Below are positions 18,166 through 27,964 of a DNA stretch of 64,000 nt, piece after piece. How positions within the stretch are numbered: the first letter of the stretch is position 1; every line of letters begins with the position of its first letter. The notes under the pieces were generated by a model, which worked only from the letters and a program-made list of their open reading frames with translations, searched no databases and was not told the DNA's origin. Source of the DNA: CAYQPF01 sp964419225 (GTDB lineage Bacteria > Cloacimonadota > Cloacimonadia > Cloacimonadales > CAYQPF01); assembly GCA_964419225.1 (NCBI GenBank), contig CAYQPF010000001.1, forward strand, positions 77,323 to 141,322, in the 5' to 3' direction. The position numbers and the translations under genes were made by a program.

Positions 18166-18199
18166 GATTGACGGATGCCGGGTATAGTAAATTCTGAGA

Positions 18200-18229
18200 T
18201 TGATATATAAACGATATAGGAACTATATA
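18200..18229 (+). promoter_or_regulatory. Candidate promoter upstream of the GIN-type gene
   Basis: TTGATA and TATATA with 18-base spacing; a further TATAAT at 18282-18287 lacks a good -35. Either could serve the gene at 18379. Confidence 0.35.
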
Positions 18230-18378
18230 AATATTATTTTAGAGCAGGATACAGGAAGTAGCACACACATAGATAACGCATTATAATACATACAAATAGC
18301 GAATAGGAAAAATAGATAAAAATGAAATGGCACAAGATATGCATTTATAAAAGAAAATGAATATTTAGTGGAGATATT

Positions 18379-19215
18379 ATGAAAAAGACACTCATTTTCA
18401 GTGTAATCGTTCTTTTTAGTTTATTCCTTTATGGAATGATGGATAAGGACATAAACAAGTCAAACTCGCATAATAAGGTAATTAGTGATGGTGTAGCTTT
18501 GAAAGTCATGAGTGAGGTTGTTATAGCCGAAGGTTTTAATGCATCTACTTTTTCAGTAAAATTAGGCTCTGGTGACCTGATTTTGAAAGGTACAACCGGC
18601 AAAAATGTAAATCTTAGTATTAAGTATTATGAATATGAAAAAGGTGATGCCACTATTTTTATCAAAGATGGGAAACTCGATTACTCGACAAAGAGCGGAA
18701 AGCCTGTTCAAATATATTTAGTTGACGGAACAGTTCCTGATAAAGTCAGTTTGGATGCTAAGACTGGTAGTGGAGACATTACTTTAAGTTTTTTTCACAA
18801 GAGTGAATTTTTAAACACAGTCATGGGTAGCGGTGATGTGAATGTTTCCAATGTAACAAATATTGGTAACATAAGTATCAAGACAGGCAGTGGTGATGTG
18901 CAATTTGATAATTTAGATGGTATTAAGGAAGTACAAGTAGTTACAGGAAGTGGAGATTTACAAGTGAGTAATTGTAAGAATATCGAAAGTCTTGTGAACA
19001 AAAGCGGAAGTGCAGAAGTTGTTCTGACAAATTATAAAGGAAACCATGTTCAATGTCAAACAGGCAGTGGTGATCTTGCAGTAAACGGATCATCTATTGA
19101 GCAACTTGAGTTTAAAAGTGGCAGTGGTGACATAGTGATCAACAAGAGTACAATCAAGAAAAGAATGTTCCAAACCTCAGCCGGGGATATTGTGGAACAA
19201 AAGAATGTAGAATAA
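18379..19215 (+). CDS. Exported GIN/DUF4097-like repeat protein
   Basis: The 278-residue protein has a signal peptide (about 1-19). After it comes a run of short beta-strand repeats, each around S-G-S-G-D-[ILV]-x-[ILV]. At least seven copies lie between residues 65 and 265, spaced about 20-25 residues apart (G-S-G-D-L-I-L, G-S-G-D-I-T-L, G-S-G-D-V-N-V, G-S-G-D-V-Q-F, G-S-G-D-L-Q-V, G-S-G-D-L-A-V, G-S-G-D-I-V-I). This is the pattern of the right-handed beta-helix GIN/DUF4097 families of exported proteins with unknown function. A GGAGA ribosome site lies upstream, a terminator follows, and 7-nt arrays of opposite orientation sit on both sides. Confidence 0.8.
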   Translation: MKKTLIFSVIVLFSLFLYGMMDKDINKSNSHNKVISDGVALKVMSEVVIAEGFNASTFSVKLGSGDLILKGTTGKNVNLSIKYYEYEKGDATIFIKDGKLDYSTKSGKPVQIYLVDGTVPDKVSLDAKTGSGDITLSFFHKSEFLNTVMGSGDVNVSNVTNIGNISIKTGSGDVQFDNLDGIKEVQVVTGSGDLQVSNCKNIESLVNKSGSAEVVLTNYKGNHVQCQTGSGDLAVNGSSIEQLEFKSGSGDIVINKSTIKKRMFQTSAGDIVEQKNVE

Positions 19216-19244
19216 AGCTCCCATATCTCTAACATATCCATGTA

Positions 19245-19269
19245 GGCAGATCAAGTGATCTGCCTTTTT
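19245..19269 (+). terminator. Rho-independent terminator after the GIN-type gene
   Basis: Stem GGCAGATC / GATCTGCC with loop AAGT, followed by five T. Confidence 0.88.
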
Positions 19270-19270
19270 C

Positions 19271-19304
19271 ATTACTGTTCACCACTCATTACTGACTACT
19301 CAAC
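19271..19304 (-). repeat. 7-nt period array, inverted orientation
   Basis: On the minus strand it reads as consecutive 7-mers GTTGAGT, AGTCAGT, AATGAGT, GGTGAAC, AGTAATG. It is the only array whose G-rich strand is the minus strand, and it lies directly after the terminator. Confidence 0.7.
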
Positions 19305-19310
19305 CCTGTT

Positions 19311-19340
19311 TTGACATAATAAATAAATCTGCTTTACAAA
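19311..19340 (+). promoter_or_regulatory. Promoter of the Fe-S aldo/keto reductase gene
   Basis: A perfect TTGACA at 19311-19316 and TACAAA at 19335-19340 are spaced by 18 bases, about 55 bases before the start codon. Confidence 0.42.
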
Positions 19341-19393
19341 TTATCTGTCTTTCGATATTAAGGTAAAAAGTATATAAGGATGTGGAGGTTATT

Positions 19394-20539
19394 ATGAAGT
19401 ATAGACCTTGTGGAAAACTCAATTTACAATTATCTGCCTTGGGATTTGGCTGTATGAGATTACCCTTAAACAGCGATAGTTCCTCGGATATAAATGAAGA
19501 AAATGCTATTGCTATGATCCGTTATGCCATCGAGAATGGCGTTAATTACTTTGACACAGCCTGGCCTTATCATGGTGGTAACAGCGAAACCCTTCTTGGC
19601 AAAGCATTGGAAGACGGATATCGGGAAAAAGTCTATATTGCCACCAAAATGCCAACCTGGCAGATAAAGAGTTTGGAAGATTGTGACCATTTTTTTGATG
19701 AACAGTTAAAAAAACTGCAGACGACCTGCATAGATTTTTACTTACTGCACGCCTTGAATAAAAGTCGTTGGACAGGTTTAAAAGAGCTTGATGTTTTCTC
19801 CTGGGCAGAAAAAAAGAAAAAAGAGGGCAAGATCAAGTATTTTGGTTTTTCTTTCCATGATGATCTTCCAGTATTCAAAGATATTATAGACGCTTATAAT
19901 TGGGATTTCTGCCAGATTCAGTATAATTTCATGGACATCAATGAGCAGGCGGGTACTGAAGGCCTGCAATATGCTCATGCTAAAGATATTGCTGTTATTA
20001 TTATGGAACCCCTCAGAGGCGGAGACATAGTCAAAGAAGTGCCTCCTCAAATTCAGGAAATATGGGATAAGACCACTGTTAATTACTCACCTGTCGAATG
20101 GGCCTTACACTGGTTGTGGAACCAGCCGGAAGTCTCTACCGTACTCAGCGGGATGAACAATATTATGCAGGTTATTGAAAATATCAACTATGCTCATGAT
20201 TCCAAAGTAAACTCTTTAGACCCTCAGGATCTAAAAGTTATAGATGATGTCAGGGAAAAATATAAAGAATTAAAACCAATTAGTTGTACCAACTGCGGTT
20301 ATTGTCAACCTTGCCCGAACAAAGTGGCAGTACCTAATTTGTTTAATCTTTATAATGAAATTGCGATATACGGCAATTATGAAAAATCAAAATTCCTCTA
20401 TACATTTGTACCCGAAGAGAGCCGGCCATCCAGTTGCGATGCATGTGGCAAATGTATTGATATATGCCCGCAGAAAATTAACATCCCCAATCTCATAGAT
20501 AAAGTCCGTAGAGTTTTTGAAATGGGGGAAAAAATCTAG
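19394..20539 (+). CDS. Aldo/keto reductase with two C-terminal iron-sulfur clusters
   Basis: The start is the ATG at 19394, 5 bases after GGAGG; a GTG at 19382 would overlap that site (381 residues). Residues 1-275 form the TIM barrel with the catalytic tetrad visible as Asp and Tyr in F-D-T-A-W-P-Y, Lys in A-T-K-M-P and His in L-L-H-A-L. The last 95 residues hold two ferredoxin-like motifs: C-T-N-C-G-Y-C-Q-P-C-P and C-D-A-C-G-K-C-I-D-I-C-P. Such fusions occur widely in anaerobes and are thought to couple ferredoxin to reduction of a carbonyl; the substrate is unknown. It fits an anaerobic lifestyle. Confidence 0.88.
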   Translation: MKYRPCGKLNLQLSALGFGCMRLPLNSDSSSDINEENAIAMIRYAIENGVNYFDTAWPYHGGNSETLLGKALEDGYREKVYIATKMPTWQIKSLEDCDHFFDEQLKKLQTTCIDFYLLHALNKSRWTGLKELDVFSWAEKKKKEGKIKYFGFSFHDDLPVFKDIIDAYNWDFCQIQYNFMDINEQAGTEGLQYAHAKDIAVIIMEPLRGGDIVKEVPPQIQEIWDKTTVNYSPVEWALHWLWNQPEVSTVLSGMNNIMQVIENINYAHDSKVNSLDPQDLKVIDDVREKYKELKPISCTNCGYCQPCPNKVAVPNLFNLYNEIAIYGNYEKSKFLYTFVPEESRPSSCDACGKCIDICPQKINIPNLIDKVRRVFEMGEKI

Positions 20540-20573
20540 GTTAACAGTTAATGGTTAATGGTTAATGGAGTGG
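20540..20573 (+). repeat. 7-nt period array feeding the next ribosome site
   Basis: Units GTTAACA, GTTAATG, GTTAATG, GTTAATG, then GAGTGG. It begins on the base after the reductase stop. Its last bases (GGAG at 20567-20570) are the best Shine-Dalgarno of the glycosyltransferase that starts at 20579. Confidence 0.8.
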
Positions 20574-20578
20574 AATAA

Positions 20579-21973
20579 ATGAAAATACTGGTTATGCAAC
20601 TGGCAAAAATTGGTGATATCATTCAAACGAATCAGCTTTTAAAGATGTTAAGAGTTGAACACGAGGAAGCACAAATACACCTTTTGGTAAATTCTCTGTT
20701 TGAAGAGATGAAACCTCTGCTGGAAGTGGATAACCTGATTGGGTTTAATTTAGGAAAAGCACTGGATCAAACCGGGCATGTTCTGCAGTTAAATACCTAT
20801 GTAACATCTTTCCTCAATGAATTGCTCCAGAATAAATACGATTTGATAATTAATCTGAACAGTATTGGTTTTACTAAAGATCTTCTGGAATATTTCCGTG
20901 CTGATTCTTCTATAGCCTTAAAAGGGTTTCACAGCAATGATAATATCAGTCAGAAATGGTTGTATTATGTAATTTCTTTTATTAAGACCCGGGAATTTGC
21001 CACTTTTAATCTTGTGGATATTTATAAAAACATCTGTAATCTGCCCGGTACCCGGTCTTCTATGCCTCCGTCCAAGCCATTTAAAAAGCCATCTACAAAC
21101 AGAATTGTCTTCCAATTGGGCTGTCGTAATATCAAACGGCAGTGGAGTATCTCCAATTTTGCCGAACTGGCTAACCTTCTCATTGCCGAAGGCAAAGAAA
21201 TTTGTTTGGTGGGATCTGAAGAAGAATTTGATCTGCGTGATGAGTTTTTGAAACTTATTCTCCACAAAACTTCTGTTTCCGACCTGATGGGTAAAACTTC
21301 ACTCTTAGAACTATCGCAAATTTTAAAACAATCGGATCTTCTGATCTCAGGAGATACAGGTACAATGCATATCGCCAGTTCTGTCGGGGTGGAGGTTTTC
21401 GCCATTTTCTTAGGACCGGCTTATCCGTGGGAAACCTTGGGATACAGTGCTGACATAAAAGTAGTCTATCCTCAATCCGAGAAGTATATTTGTTATCCCT
21501 GTCAGGAAACTGCTGATTGTCTCTATAATCTGGCCTGTCATACTGAAATTACTCCCCATAAGGTTTTTAAAGCTATCCAAAATCTGCTGTCTTTGCAGGT
21601 TTACCACACCAGATATGATCTGATTGGCCAGTATTTAGTACCAGGGGCAGGATCACAACTGCCTTTAACAAAAGAAAGATACCTGGCTTTTGTTTATCGT
21701 TGTTTTTGTCTGGAATGGATTTTTCAGACAACCTCTTCCTTGCAGGATTATTTGCAAGACTATTCTTTTACTTCTGAAAAATTGCTTGAATGGAAAGAAA
21801 TGCTCTTAAAAGAATGGAGAAAATTTCAGATATTATTTGACAAAAACCTGGATTATTCCAGTTTTCAAATGAATTTGCCCAACCTGGCACCCCTCTACTA
21901 TTGGCACAAACTCTTTAATGAACAAGAAAAGGATCTGTTTACAGATTGGGAAAAATACTTAAATGGACTTTAA
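20579..21973 (+). CDS. Glycosyltransferase family 9 protein
   Basis: The N-terminus M-K-I-L-V-M-Q-L-A-K-I-G-D-I-I-Q-T and the donor-site segment L-I-S-G-D-T-G-T-M-H-I-A-S (about 258-270) are the marks of ADP-heptose:LPS heptosyltransferase relatives (GT9). These add sugars to the lipopolysaccharide core at the inner membrane. A C-x2-C-x5-C-x5-C cluster (Y-P-C-Q-E-T-A-D-C near 304-318) is seen in many GT9 enzymes. About 120 extra, mostly helical residues at the end have no domain I recognise. The end overlaps the helicase gene by 11 bases. The exact donor and acceptor cannot be told. Confidence 0.87.
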   Translation: MKILVMQLAKIGDIIQTNQLLKMLRVEHEEAQIHLLVNSLFEEMKPLLEVDNLIGFNLGKALDQTGHVLQLNTYVTSFLNELLQNKYDLIINLNSIGFTKDLLEYFRADSSIALKGFHSNDNISQKWLYYVISFIKTREFATFNLVDIYKNICNLPGTRSSMPPSKPFKKPSTNRIVFQLGCRNIKRQWSISNFAELANLLIAEGKEICLVGSEEEFDLRDEFLKLILHKTSVSDLMGKTSLLELSQILKQSDLLISGDTGTMHIASSVGVEVFAIFLGPAYPWETLGYSADIKVVYPQSEKYICYPCQETADCLYNLACHTEITPHKVFKAIQNLLSLQVYHTRYDLIGQYLVPGAGSQLPLTKERYLAFVYRCFCLEWIFQTTSSLQDYLQDYSFTSEKLLEWKEMLLKEWRKFQILFDKNLDYSSFQMNLPNLAPLYYWHKLFNEQEKDLFTDWEKYLNGL

Positions 21974-24815
21974 AGAAAACTTGGATCAATTTAAAACAGA
22001 ATTACTAAATTTTATCGTAATCGACATAGAAACAACAGGCCTAAGTTATACTCAGGATGATATTATCGAGATCTCCGCTCTTAAATATGAAAAAGCAGTT
22101 AAAACCGATTCTTATAATACTCTGATCAGACTGTCGCATCCGTTACCCAAACACATCATCCAATTAACCGGCATAACAGATCAGGATCTGGCTGGTGGTA
22201 AAACTGTTAAAGAAGCTTTAAAGGAACTCAAAGGTTTTTGCGGAGATGAAGTTCTTGTTTTTCATAATCAGAGTTTTGACCTTAATTTCTTGAATTATCA
22301 TCTGGAAAAAAGCTGGAAAACCAGATTTTATAACCAAACTTTGGATACTCTGGAATTGAGTAAAATATTTCTTCCCTATCTGGATAATCATCGTCTGGAA
22401 ACACTTGCTGCTCATTTTGAAATTGAAAACAAAAATGCTCATAGAGCTGCCAGCGATAGCGAAGCAACCGCAGAATTACTCTTTAAAATTTGCGAGTTTA
22501 TTCTCGACAGAATCCCGGTTCACCTTCTCAATTCTTTGCATAATGTCGTGCAATATGTAACAGCTGCTGATTTTCTCTCTACCATCATATACAAACTCCT
22601 GCAATACAAACAGAAAATTGCTCTTCTGCAGGATCAAAAGGGACTGCCTGAGAGTACTGCTCTCAATTTCCTGGAGAACAAACCACAACTGGAAAAAGAT
22701 TTTACTATCAAAGAAGTCTTTGCAGACGATGGATTATTAAAACAAAACTTCCCTAATTATGAACTGAGACAGGGTCAAATTGCCATGACTCAGGCTGTCT
22801 ATGAAAGCATGGTGCAAAACGCTTTTCTGCTTGTTGAAGCAGGTACAGGTGTCGGTAAATCTTTGGCTTATTTAATTCCGGCTCTTAAATTCTCTGCCTC
22901 TGCCAAAGAACGAGTTATAATCTCTACCAATACTAAAAATTTACAGGAACAATTATTCTACAAAGATATTCCCATCCTGAGCAAATTCCTTCCTACACAT
23001 TTTACGGCTGTTCTTTTAAAAGGAAGAGATAATTATATTTGCGAAAAGAAATGGCAGGATGTAATTACTGACGTCGGTAAACATCTTTCGCCCGAAGAAG
23101 CCTGGGGACTACTATATCTAATCATCTGGAAAGAAACTACCAAAACAGGAGATATTTCTGAAAATACCTCTTTTTCCAAAAGCAGCAGTGCCATCCTATG
23201 GAAAAAGCTCATGGCTGACAGACATTTCTGCCCGGGAAAAAGATGCAAATTAGCTTCCCGCTGCTATTTGATGGACATCAGAACCAAAGCAGAAGCCGCT
23301 AATTTGGTGGTAGTTAACCATTCTCTCCTTTTTGCAGACATGCTGACTGAGAACGCATCAATCGGAGAATACAAATATCTGATCATCGATGAAGCTCACA
23401 ATCTCATGCAATCGGCTTCCCAATATTTCTCTGCTTCCATAAGCTACTCCGATTTCATTACTTTTTTCAATTCCCTGTTTAGTACCAAAAAAACTTTCCA
23501 ATCGGGGTTGTTGGTCAATCTGAAAGCGAATGCAGCTAAAAGCAGTTTTGAACGTTCCGACAAAGATCTGTTTACTACCAAAATTGAAACTATCTGCGTC
23601 GATCTGCAGGATAAAACGAGTATTTTTGAGGATCTTTTCAACTGGGTCAATCTGGAAGTTCGACTTAAAGGTGATTACCAAAAACTGAGGGTAAAGAGGA
23701 TTGAAGATTACAAACTACTCACAGAAAAACTTGCACTTTGTGAAAACTACATGGAAGCTTTAAGAAAGGATATCATCTTCCTGCACCATTATCTGGAAAA
23801 TGTTAATAGCTCCAGATTTGTAGAACATCAGGAATCCATGAGTAATCTTGACTCCATTCTGCAAAAAATTGAAGAATACACCACGACCTTAACTATATTA
23901 AAAGAACCTGATCTGAGCAATAATGCGTATTGGTTGTCCAGTATAAGTGCTGAGGATGGAAAGTATCCGGGCGGTATTATTAACTATGCACCTTTATCTG
24001 TAAATGTCCTCCTTAAGGAAAAGCTCTTCGACATGATGAACACAATAATCTTTACCTCAGCGACAATCAGTATCAGAGGCTCCTTTAAATACTTCATGAG
24101 CCAGCTTGGTCTTGACTTGCTGAAAGAAAAAGTATTGAATCAGGAAATCGTAGAGTCACCTTTTGACTATCCTAATCAGACAGTAGTTGCCACAGCTGCA
24201 TATTTACCTGCTCATACAGATGCTTATTACATGCCCAAAAGCATTGATCTTCTCAAAAATATTATCACAAAAGCCAGAGTTGGAACCTTGGTTTTATTCA
24301 CATCCTATAAGGATTTAAACAAGGTTTACGAAGAGATGGAAGAATTTTGTTTCCAAAAAAATATCACCCTCCTGGCTCAGGGAAAGGGTAGTTCGAGAAG
24401 TTCTCTTCTGAAAGATTTCAAGAATACAGGTAATGCTGTCTTGCTGGGAACAAGCTCATTTTGGGAAGGTATTGATGTTCAGGGCGAATCTCTTTCTATC
24501 TTAGTTTTGTTTAAACTCCCTTTTCAGGTTCCTTCAGATCCAATCGTAGAGGCATATATCGAAAAACTTGCTGCTGAAAACAAAGATTCTTTTATGCATT
24601 ATATGCTCCCTAATGCACTTTTGAAAATGCGTCAGGGTTTCGGCAGACTTATCAGAAGCAAATCTGATCATGGTGCTGTAATAATTCTCGATAACAGAGT
24701 CTTCACTAAAAAATATGGTCAGTATTTTCTGGAAACCTTGCCTTCTCCTGTTCTAAATTGTCAAAGCCCCCTGGAAATTTACGATAAAATAGTTCACTGG
24801 TTCAAAAGATTATAA
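21963..24815 (+). CDS. DinG-type helicase fused to a DEDDh exonuclease
   Basis: The 950-residue protein begins with a DnaQ-like 3'-5' exonuclease: D-I-E-T-T-G-L near residue 21, F-H-N-Q-S-F-D near 100, and H-R-A-A-S-D-S-E-A-T near 160. An XPD/DinG superfamily 2 helicase follows: Walker A G-T-G-V-G-K-S (about 293), cysteines for an Fe-S cluster (near 359, 423, 428 and 434), the DEAH box (about 475), and the last motif R-Q-G-F-G-R-L-I-R (about 890). This layout matches the Firmicutes-type DinG. It probably acts in repair, unwinding R-loops, forks or G-quadruplexes. The start overlaps the glycosyltransferase by 11 bases. Confidence 0.93.
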   Translation: MDFKENLDQFKTELLNFIVIDIETTGLSYTQDDIIEISALKYEKAVKTDSYNTLIRLSHPLPKHIIQLTGITDQDLAGGKTVKEALKELKGFCGDEVLVFHNQSFDLNFLNYHLEKSWKTRFYNQTLDTLELSKIFLPYLDNHRLETLAAHFEIENKNAHRAASDSEATAELLFKICEFILDRIPVHLLNSLHNVVQYVTAADFLSTIIYKLLQYKQKIALLQDQKGLPESTALNFLENKPQLEKDFTIKEVFADDGLLKQNFPNYELRQGQIAMTQAVYESMVQNAFLLVEAGTGVGKSLAYLIPALKFSASAKERVIISTNTKNLQEQLFYKDIPILSKFLPTHFTAVLLKGRDNYICEKKWQDVITDVGKHLSPEEAWGLLYLIIWKETTKTGDISENTSFSKSSSAILWKKLMADRHFCPGKRCKLASRCYLMDIRTKAEAANLVVVNHSLLFADMLTENASIGEYKYLIIDEAHNLMQSASQYFSASISYSDFITFFNSLFSTKKTFQSGLLVNLKANAAKSSFERSDKDLFTTKIETICVDLQDKTSIFEDLFNWVNLEVRLKGDYQKLRVKRIEDYKLLTEKLALCENYMEALRKDIIFLHHYLENVNSSRFVEHQESMSNLDSILQKIEEYTTTLTILKEPDLSNNAYWLSSISAEDGKYPGGIINYAPLSVNVLLKEKLFDMMNTIIFTSATISIRGSFKYFMSQLGLDLLKEKVLNQEIVESPFDYPNQTVVATAAYLPAHTDAYYMPKSIDLLKNIITKARVGTLVLFTSYKDLNKVYEEMEEFCFQKNITLLAQGKGSSRSSLLKDFKNTGNAVLLGTSSFWEGIDVQGESLSILVLFKLPFQVPSDPIVEAYIEKLAAENKDSFMHYMLPNALLKMRQGFGRLIRSKSDHGAVIILDNRVFTKKYGQYFLETLPSPVLNCQSPLEIYDKIVHWFKRL

Positions 24816-24865
24816 AAAAGATATAGAAATGACTAAGTAGAGAAATCAAATTTGAGTTTTATTTC

Positions 24866-24895
24866 TTGACTTGGTACAAGTTCTTTAAGTATCTT
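24866..24895 (+). promoter_or_regulatory. Candidate promoter of the hybrid kinase gene
   Basis: TTGACT and TATCTT separated by 18 bases, about 50 bases before the start. Confidence 0.42.
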
Positions 24896-24942
24896 GGATA
24901 AAAAATACAGGCATCTTGGAGTTGATATGATTATGTGGACTT

Positions 24943-27900
24943 ATGAAGCAGGTAATTATGGAAAATGATCTAATTTATACAAAGATAATCAATAATATGC
25001 CTTTGGGGTATGTCAGACATGAACTCATTTTCAATAAATCCGGAACCGTTGTCGATTACAAAATACTCGAAGTAAATCCTGCTTATGAAGTTATGTCAGG
25101 TATGAAAAGTGAACATTTGGTCGGGCAAACACATAATGAGTTAATTGATAATTATTCTTCTCCGCCTAATCCATTTTTTGATACATATGTGCAAATCGCC
25201 TTGAACCAAACCCAAACTTCTTTTACCCATTATTCTTTACGTATCAAGAAATGGTTTCATGTTAAAGCCTTTTCTCCTGAAAAAAACCAGTTTGTGACCA
25301 TTATTCAGGATATTACCAGCCTAAAGCACTCTGAAGATTTAAAGGAAATTTTCTTTGATATGTCTCTGGATTTGTTGTGTATTGCCGATTACGACGGATT
25401 CTTTGTCCACTTGAGTAAAACCTGGAAAAACCTGCTTGGCTGGGAACTTGAAGAATTATATAAAGAGCCTTTCTTGAGTTTTATTCATCCCGAAGATCGG
25501 GAAAAAGCCAAACAAGCCTTGATAAATCTGCTGGATACAAACACAATGAATGGTTTGGAATTTCGTTTTGTGCGTAAAGATGGATCTTATTTGTGGCTTT
25601 CATGGAATGCCAAACTGGAAAAAGATAAAAATCTTATCTATGCTGTAGCCCGGGATATCCAACAACATAAAGTTGTGGAAGATCTAACAGAAAAAGAAGC
25701 CAAACTCAATGAAAATCTTCTAAAACTGACTTTACTTAATGAAAAACTCTTTAAAATCATTGACGATTTTCCCTTAGCTATTGCGGTTACTGATCTGAAA
25801 GGTAAGGCAGAATTACTAAATAAGAAATATCTGGAGCTCTTTGATTATCCTAAGAATAAAATTGATAGTGTCGAAAATGTTGCCAATAATACTTTAAAAT
25901 CTCTGGAAATTGCCCAGGAAAAAATTCTTGAAGCAAAAAAGATAATGCACCTTAGTTTAATTGAAAAATCACAGTTTGGTCCTATTGCATTAGAAATAAC
26001 TACAGGGAAAAACGAAATCAGATATTTGGATGCTTACTATTTAAATCTGGGGTTGTTTGGAATTTGGACATTTAATGATCTCACTCCTCAAAAAACAGCT
26101 GAAAAGCAATTAGAAAAAAATCAACAAATGGTTGAACAATACATTGATTCAATTGAAGATCATATGTTCATCGTTCGTAAGGATGGTGAGAAATATCAAA
26201 TTGTCTTAATAAATGATTCCTTGAGTAAATTTGTGAATATCCCCAAAGAAATCATTTTTATTACCCCGTTAGATGTGCTTTTCCCTGACTCCTTTGGGCC
26301 CTTATACGAAAAATATGACAAAGTATTAGAAAGCAAAGCAGCACTGCATTATGAGGAAGATGGCCCTCTGATCGATGGAAAACCCACCTATTTTGACACT
26401 CTTTTAACACCCATTTTTGACGAAGATGGAAGTGCCATTATGGTTGCCGGCTTGTCCAGAAATATAACAGGCAGAAAAAAGTTTGAGCAGGAATTACTTA
26501 GAGCTAAAGAACAAGCTGAAGCCGCTAACATAGCTAAAAGAGAATTTCTCGCCAATATGAGTCATGAAATCCGCACTCCTATGAATTCTATCATGGGATT
26601 TTCTGAATTGTTAAAAGAAAATTCACCCGATGCAAAATCTACTTATTATATAAATGGAATCATGAGTAGTGGTAAAACACTTTTATCTTTGATCAATGAT
26701 TTTCTTGATTTATCCAAAATTGAAGCTAATCGCATGATTCTTAACCCTGAACCATGTAAAATTAAACCACTTCTGAACGAATTTACAAAGATTTTTCAAC
26801 AACAACAAGTATCAAAGAACATTAACTTCACTATCAGAATTGATTCTTCAGTTCCGAAAAATATCCTGATTGATGAAGTACGATTCAAACAAATTATCTA
26901 TAATTTGCTTTCCAATTCTTTCAAATTTACTCACGAGGGATTCATATCTCTCTGTGTAGCTTGTGAGGATATTCAAGAAAACAAATTATCTCTGTCTATC
27001 ACCTTAACTGATTCAGGGATAGGTATCCCCAAAGACCAGTATGCCCAAATCTTTGAGGCCTTTATCCAACAGGATGGACAAAATACCCGACGCTATGGCG
27101 GTACAGGTTTGGGTTTAACTATTACAAAACGGCTGGTAGAAATCATGGGTGGCACAATCTATGTACATAGTGAAATTGGTAAAGGCTCTCAATTTGATAT
27201 AGTGATCCCTGATTTGGAAATTATTCCGGATAAGGAAACCTCTTCTATGGTGATTATTGAACAAAAATCTGACTATAATTTCCTGAATGCCAGAATCCTG
27301 ATTTGTGAAGATATGGATATTCATCTGGAATTGATTAAAACTTTTCTGGAAAACACTAATTGTGAAATTATTACAGCTCGAAATGGCAAAGAAGCTGTCG
27401 TTAAAACCTTGGAAAATAATCCGGATTTGATTCTGATGGATGTCCTTATGCCAGAAATGGACGGCTTGGATGCTACTAAAGAAATCAGGAAAACTTTCGC
27501 TTCTACACAAATCCCAATCATTATTATTTCTGCTTCTGCCCTCTCACACGATATAGCTTCTTTAGAAAACTTCGCTAATGGCTTTATCCTTAAACCTATC
27601 GAAAGAGGAAACCTTCTTACTGCCATAGCTAAAGCATTACCCCTGGCAAAATCTAAAACTTCCGAGCAATTTGTTTATGACCTTACAAAAACCAAACGTA
27701 TCAGTCCCTATGTTCGAAAAAAAATGGAAAGCAAGTTCCTTTCTTTATGGAAGCAAACAGCTTCTTTGATGATAAATGATGATATTCAGGAATTCGCCCA
27801 TAAATTAAAAAAATTCTCCCAAAAATATGATCTTGATTTCTTTATAGATTATGCCGTTCAATTGGACGATTTGGCTGAAAATTTTCAAATAGAACAGATG

Positions 27901-27963
27901 AATAACAGTTTTCTTCAATTCCCAAAATTATTAAATGATATCCAAAAAGAAAAGGAGGAATAA
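24943..27963 (+). CDS. PAS-rich hybrid sensor histidine kinase
   Basis: The 1006 residues contain about four PAS-like sensor domains (roughly 10-125, 140-235, 275-385, 400-515). The kinase core follows: H-box S-H-E-I-R-T-P-M-N with His near 542; N-box L-L-S-N-S near 655; G boxes D-S-G-I-G-I-P and G-G-T-G-L-G-L-T near 690 and 720. A receiver domain carries the acceptor Asp in L-I-L-M-D-V-L-M-P near 833. The last 90 residues are helical with A-H-K-L-K-K, resembling a histidine phosphotransfer domain. There is no membrane segment, so it probably senses a cytoplasmic signal. A second ATG at 24958 could be the true start, since neither has a strong ribosome site. Confidence 0.92.
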   Translation: MKQVIMENDLIYTKIINNMPLGYVRHELIFNKSGTVVDYKILEVNPAYEVMSGMKSEHLVGQTHNELIDNYSSPPNPFFDTYVQIALNQTQTSFTHYSLRIKKWFHVKAFSPEKNQFVTIIQDITSLKHSEDLKEIFFDMSLDLLCIADYDGFFVHLSKTWKNLLGWELEELYKEPFLSFIHPEDREKAKQALINLLDTNTMNGLEFRFVRKDGSYLWLSWNAKLEKDKNLIYAVARDIQQHKVVEDLTEKEAKLNENLLKLTLLNEKLFKIIDDFPLAIAVTDLKGKAELLNKKYLELFDYPKNKIDSVENVANNTLKSLEIAQEKILEAKKIMHLSLIEKSQFGPIALEITTGKNEIRYLDAYYLNLGLFGIWTFNDLTPQKTAEKQLEKNQQMVEQYIDSIEDHMFIVRKDGEKYQIVLINDSLSKFVNIPKEIIFITPLDVLFPDSFGPLYEKYDKVLESKAALHYEEDGPLIDGKPTYFDTLLTPIFDEDGSAIMVAGLSRNITGRKKFEQELLRAKEQAEAANIAKREFLANMSHEIRTPMNSIMGFSELLKENSPDAKSTYYINGIMSSGKTLLSLINDFLDLSKIEANRMILNPEPCKIKPLLNEFTKIFQQQQVSKNINFTIRIDSSVPKNILIDEVRFKQIIYNLLSNSFKFTHEGFISLCVACEDIQENKLSLSITLTDSGIGIPKDQYAQIFEAFIQQDGQNTRRYGGTGLGLTITKRLVEIMGGTIYVHSEIGKGSQFDIVIPDLEIIPDKETSSMVIIEQKSDYNFLNARILICEDMDIHLELIKTFLENTNCEIITARNGKEAVVKTLENNPDLILMDVLMPEMDGLDATKEIRKTFASTQIPIIIISASALSHDIASLENFANGFILKPIERGNLLTAIAKALPLAKSKTSEQFVYDLTKTKRISPYVRKKMESKFLSLWKQTASLMINDDIQEFAHKLKKFSQKYDLDFFIDYAVQLDDLAENFQIEQMNNSFLQFPKLLNDIQKEKEE

Positions 27964-27964
27964 A

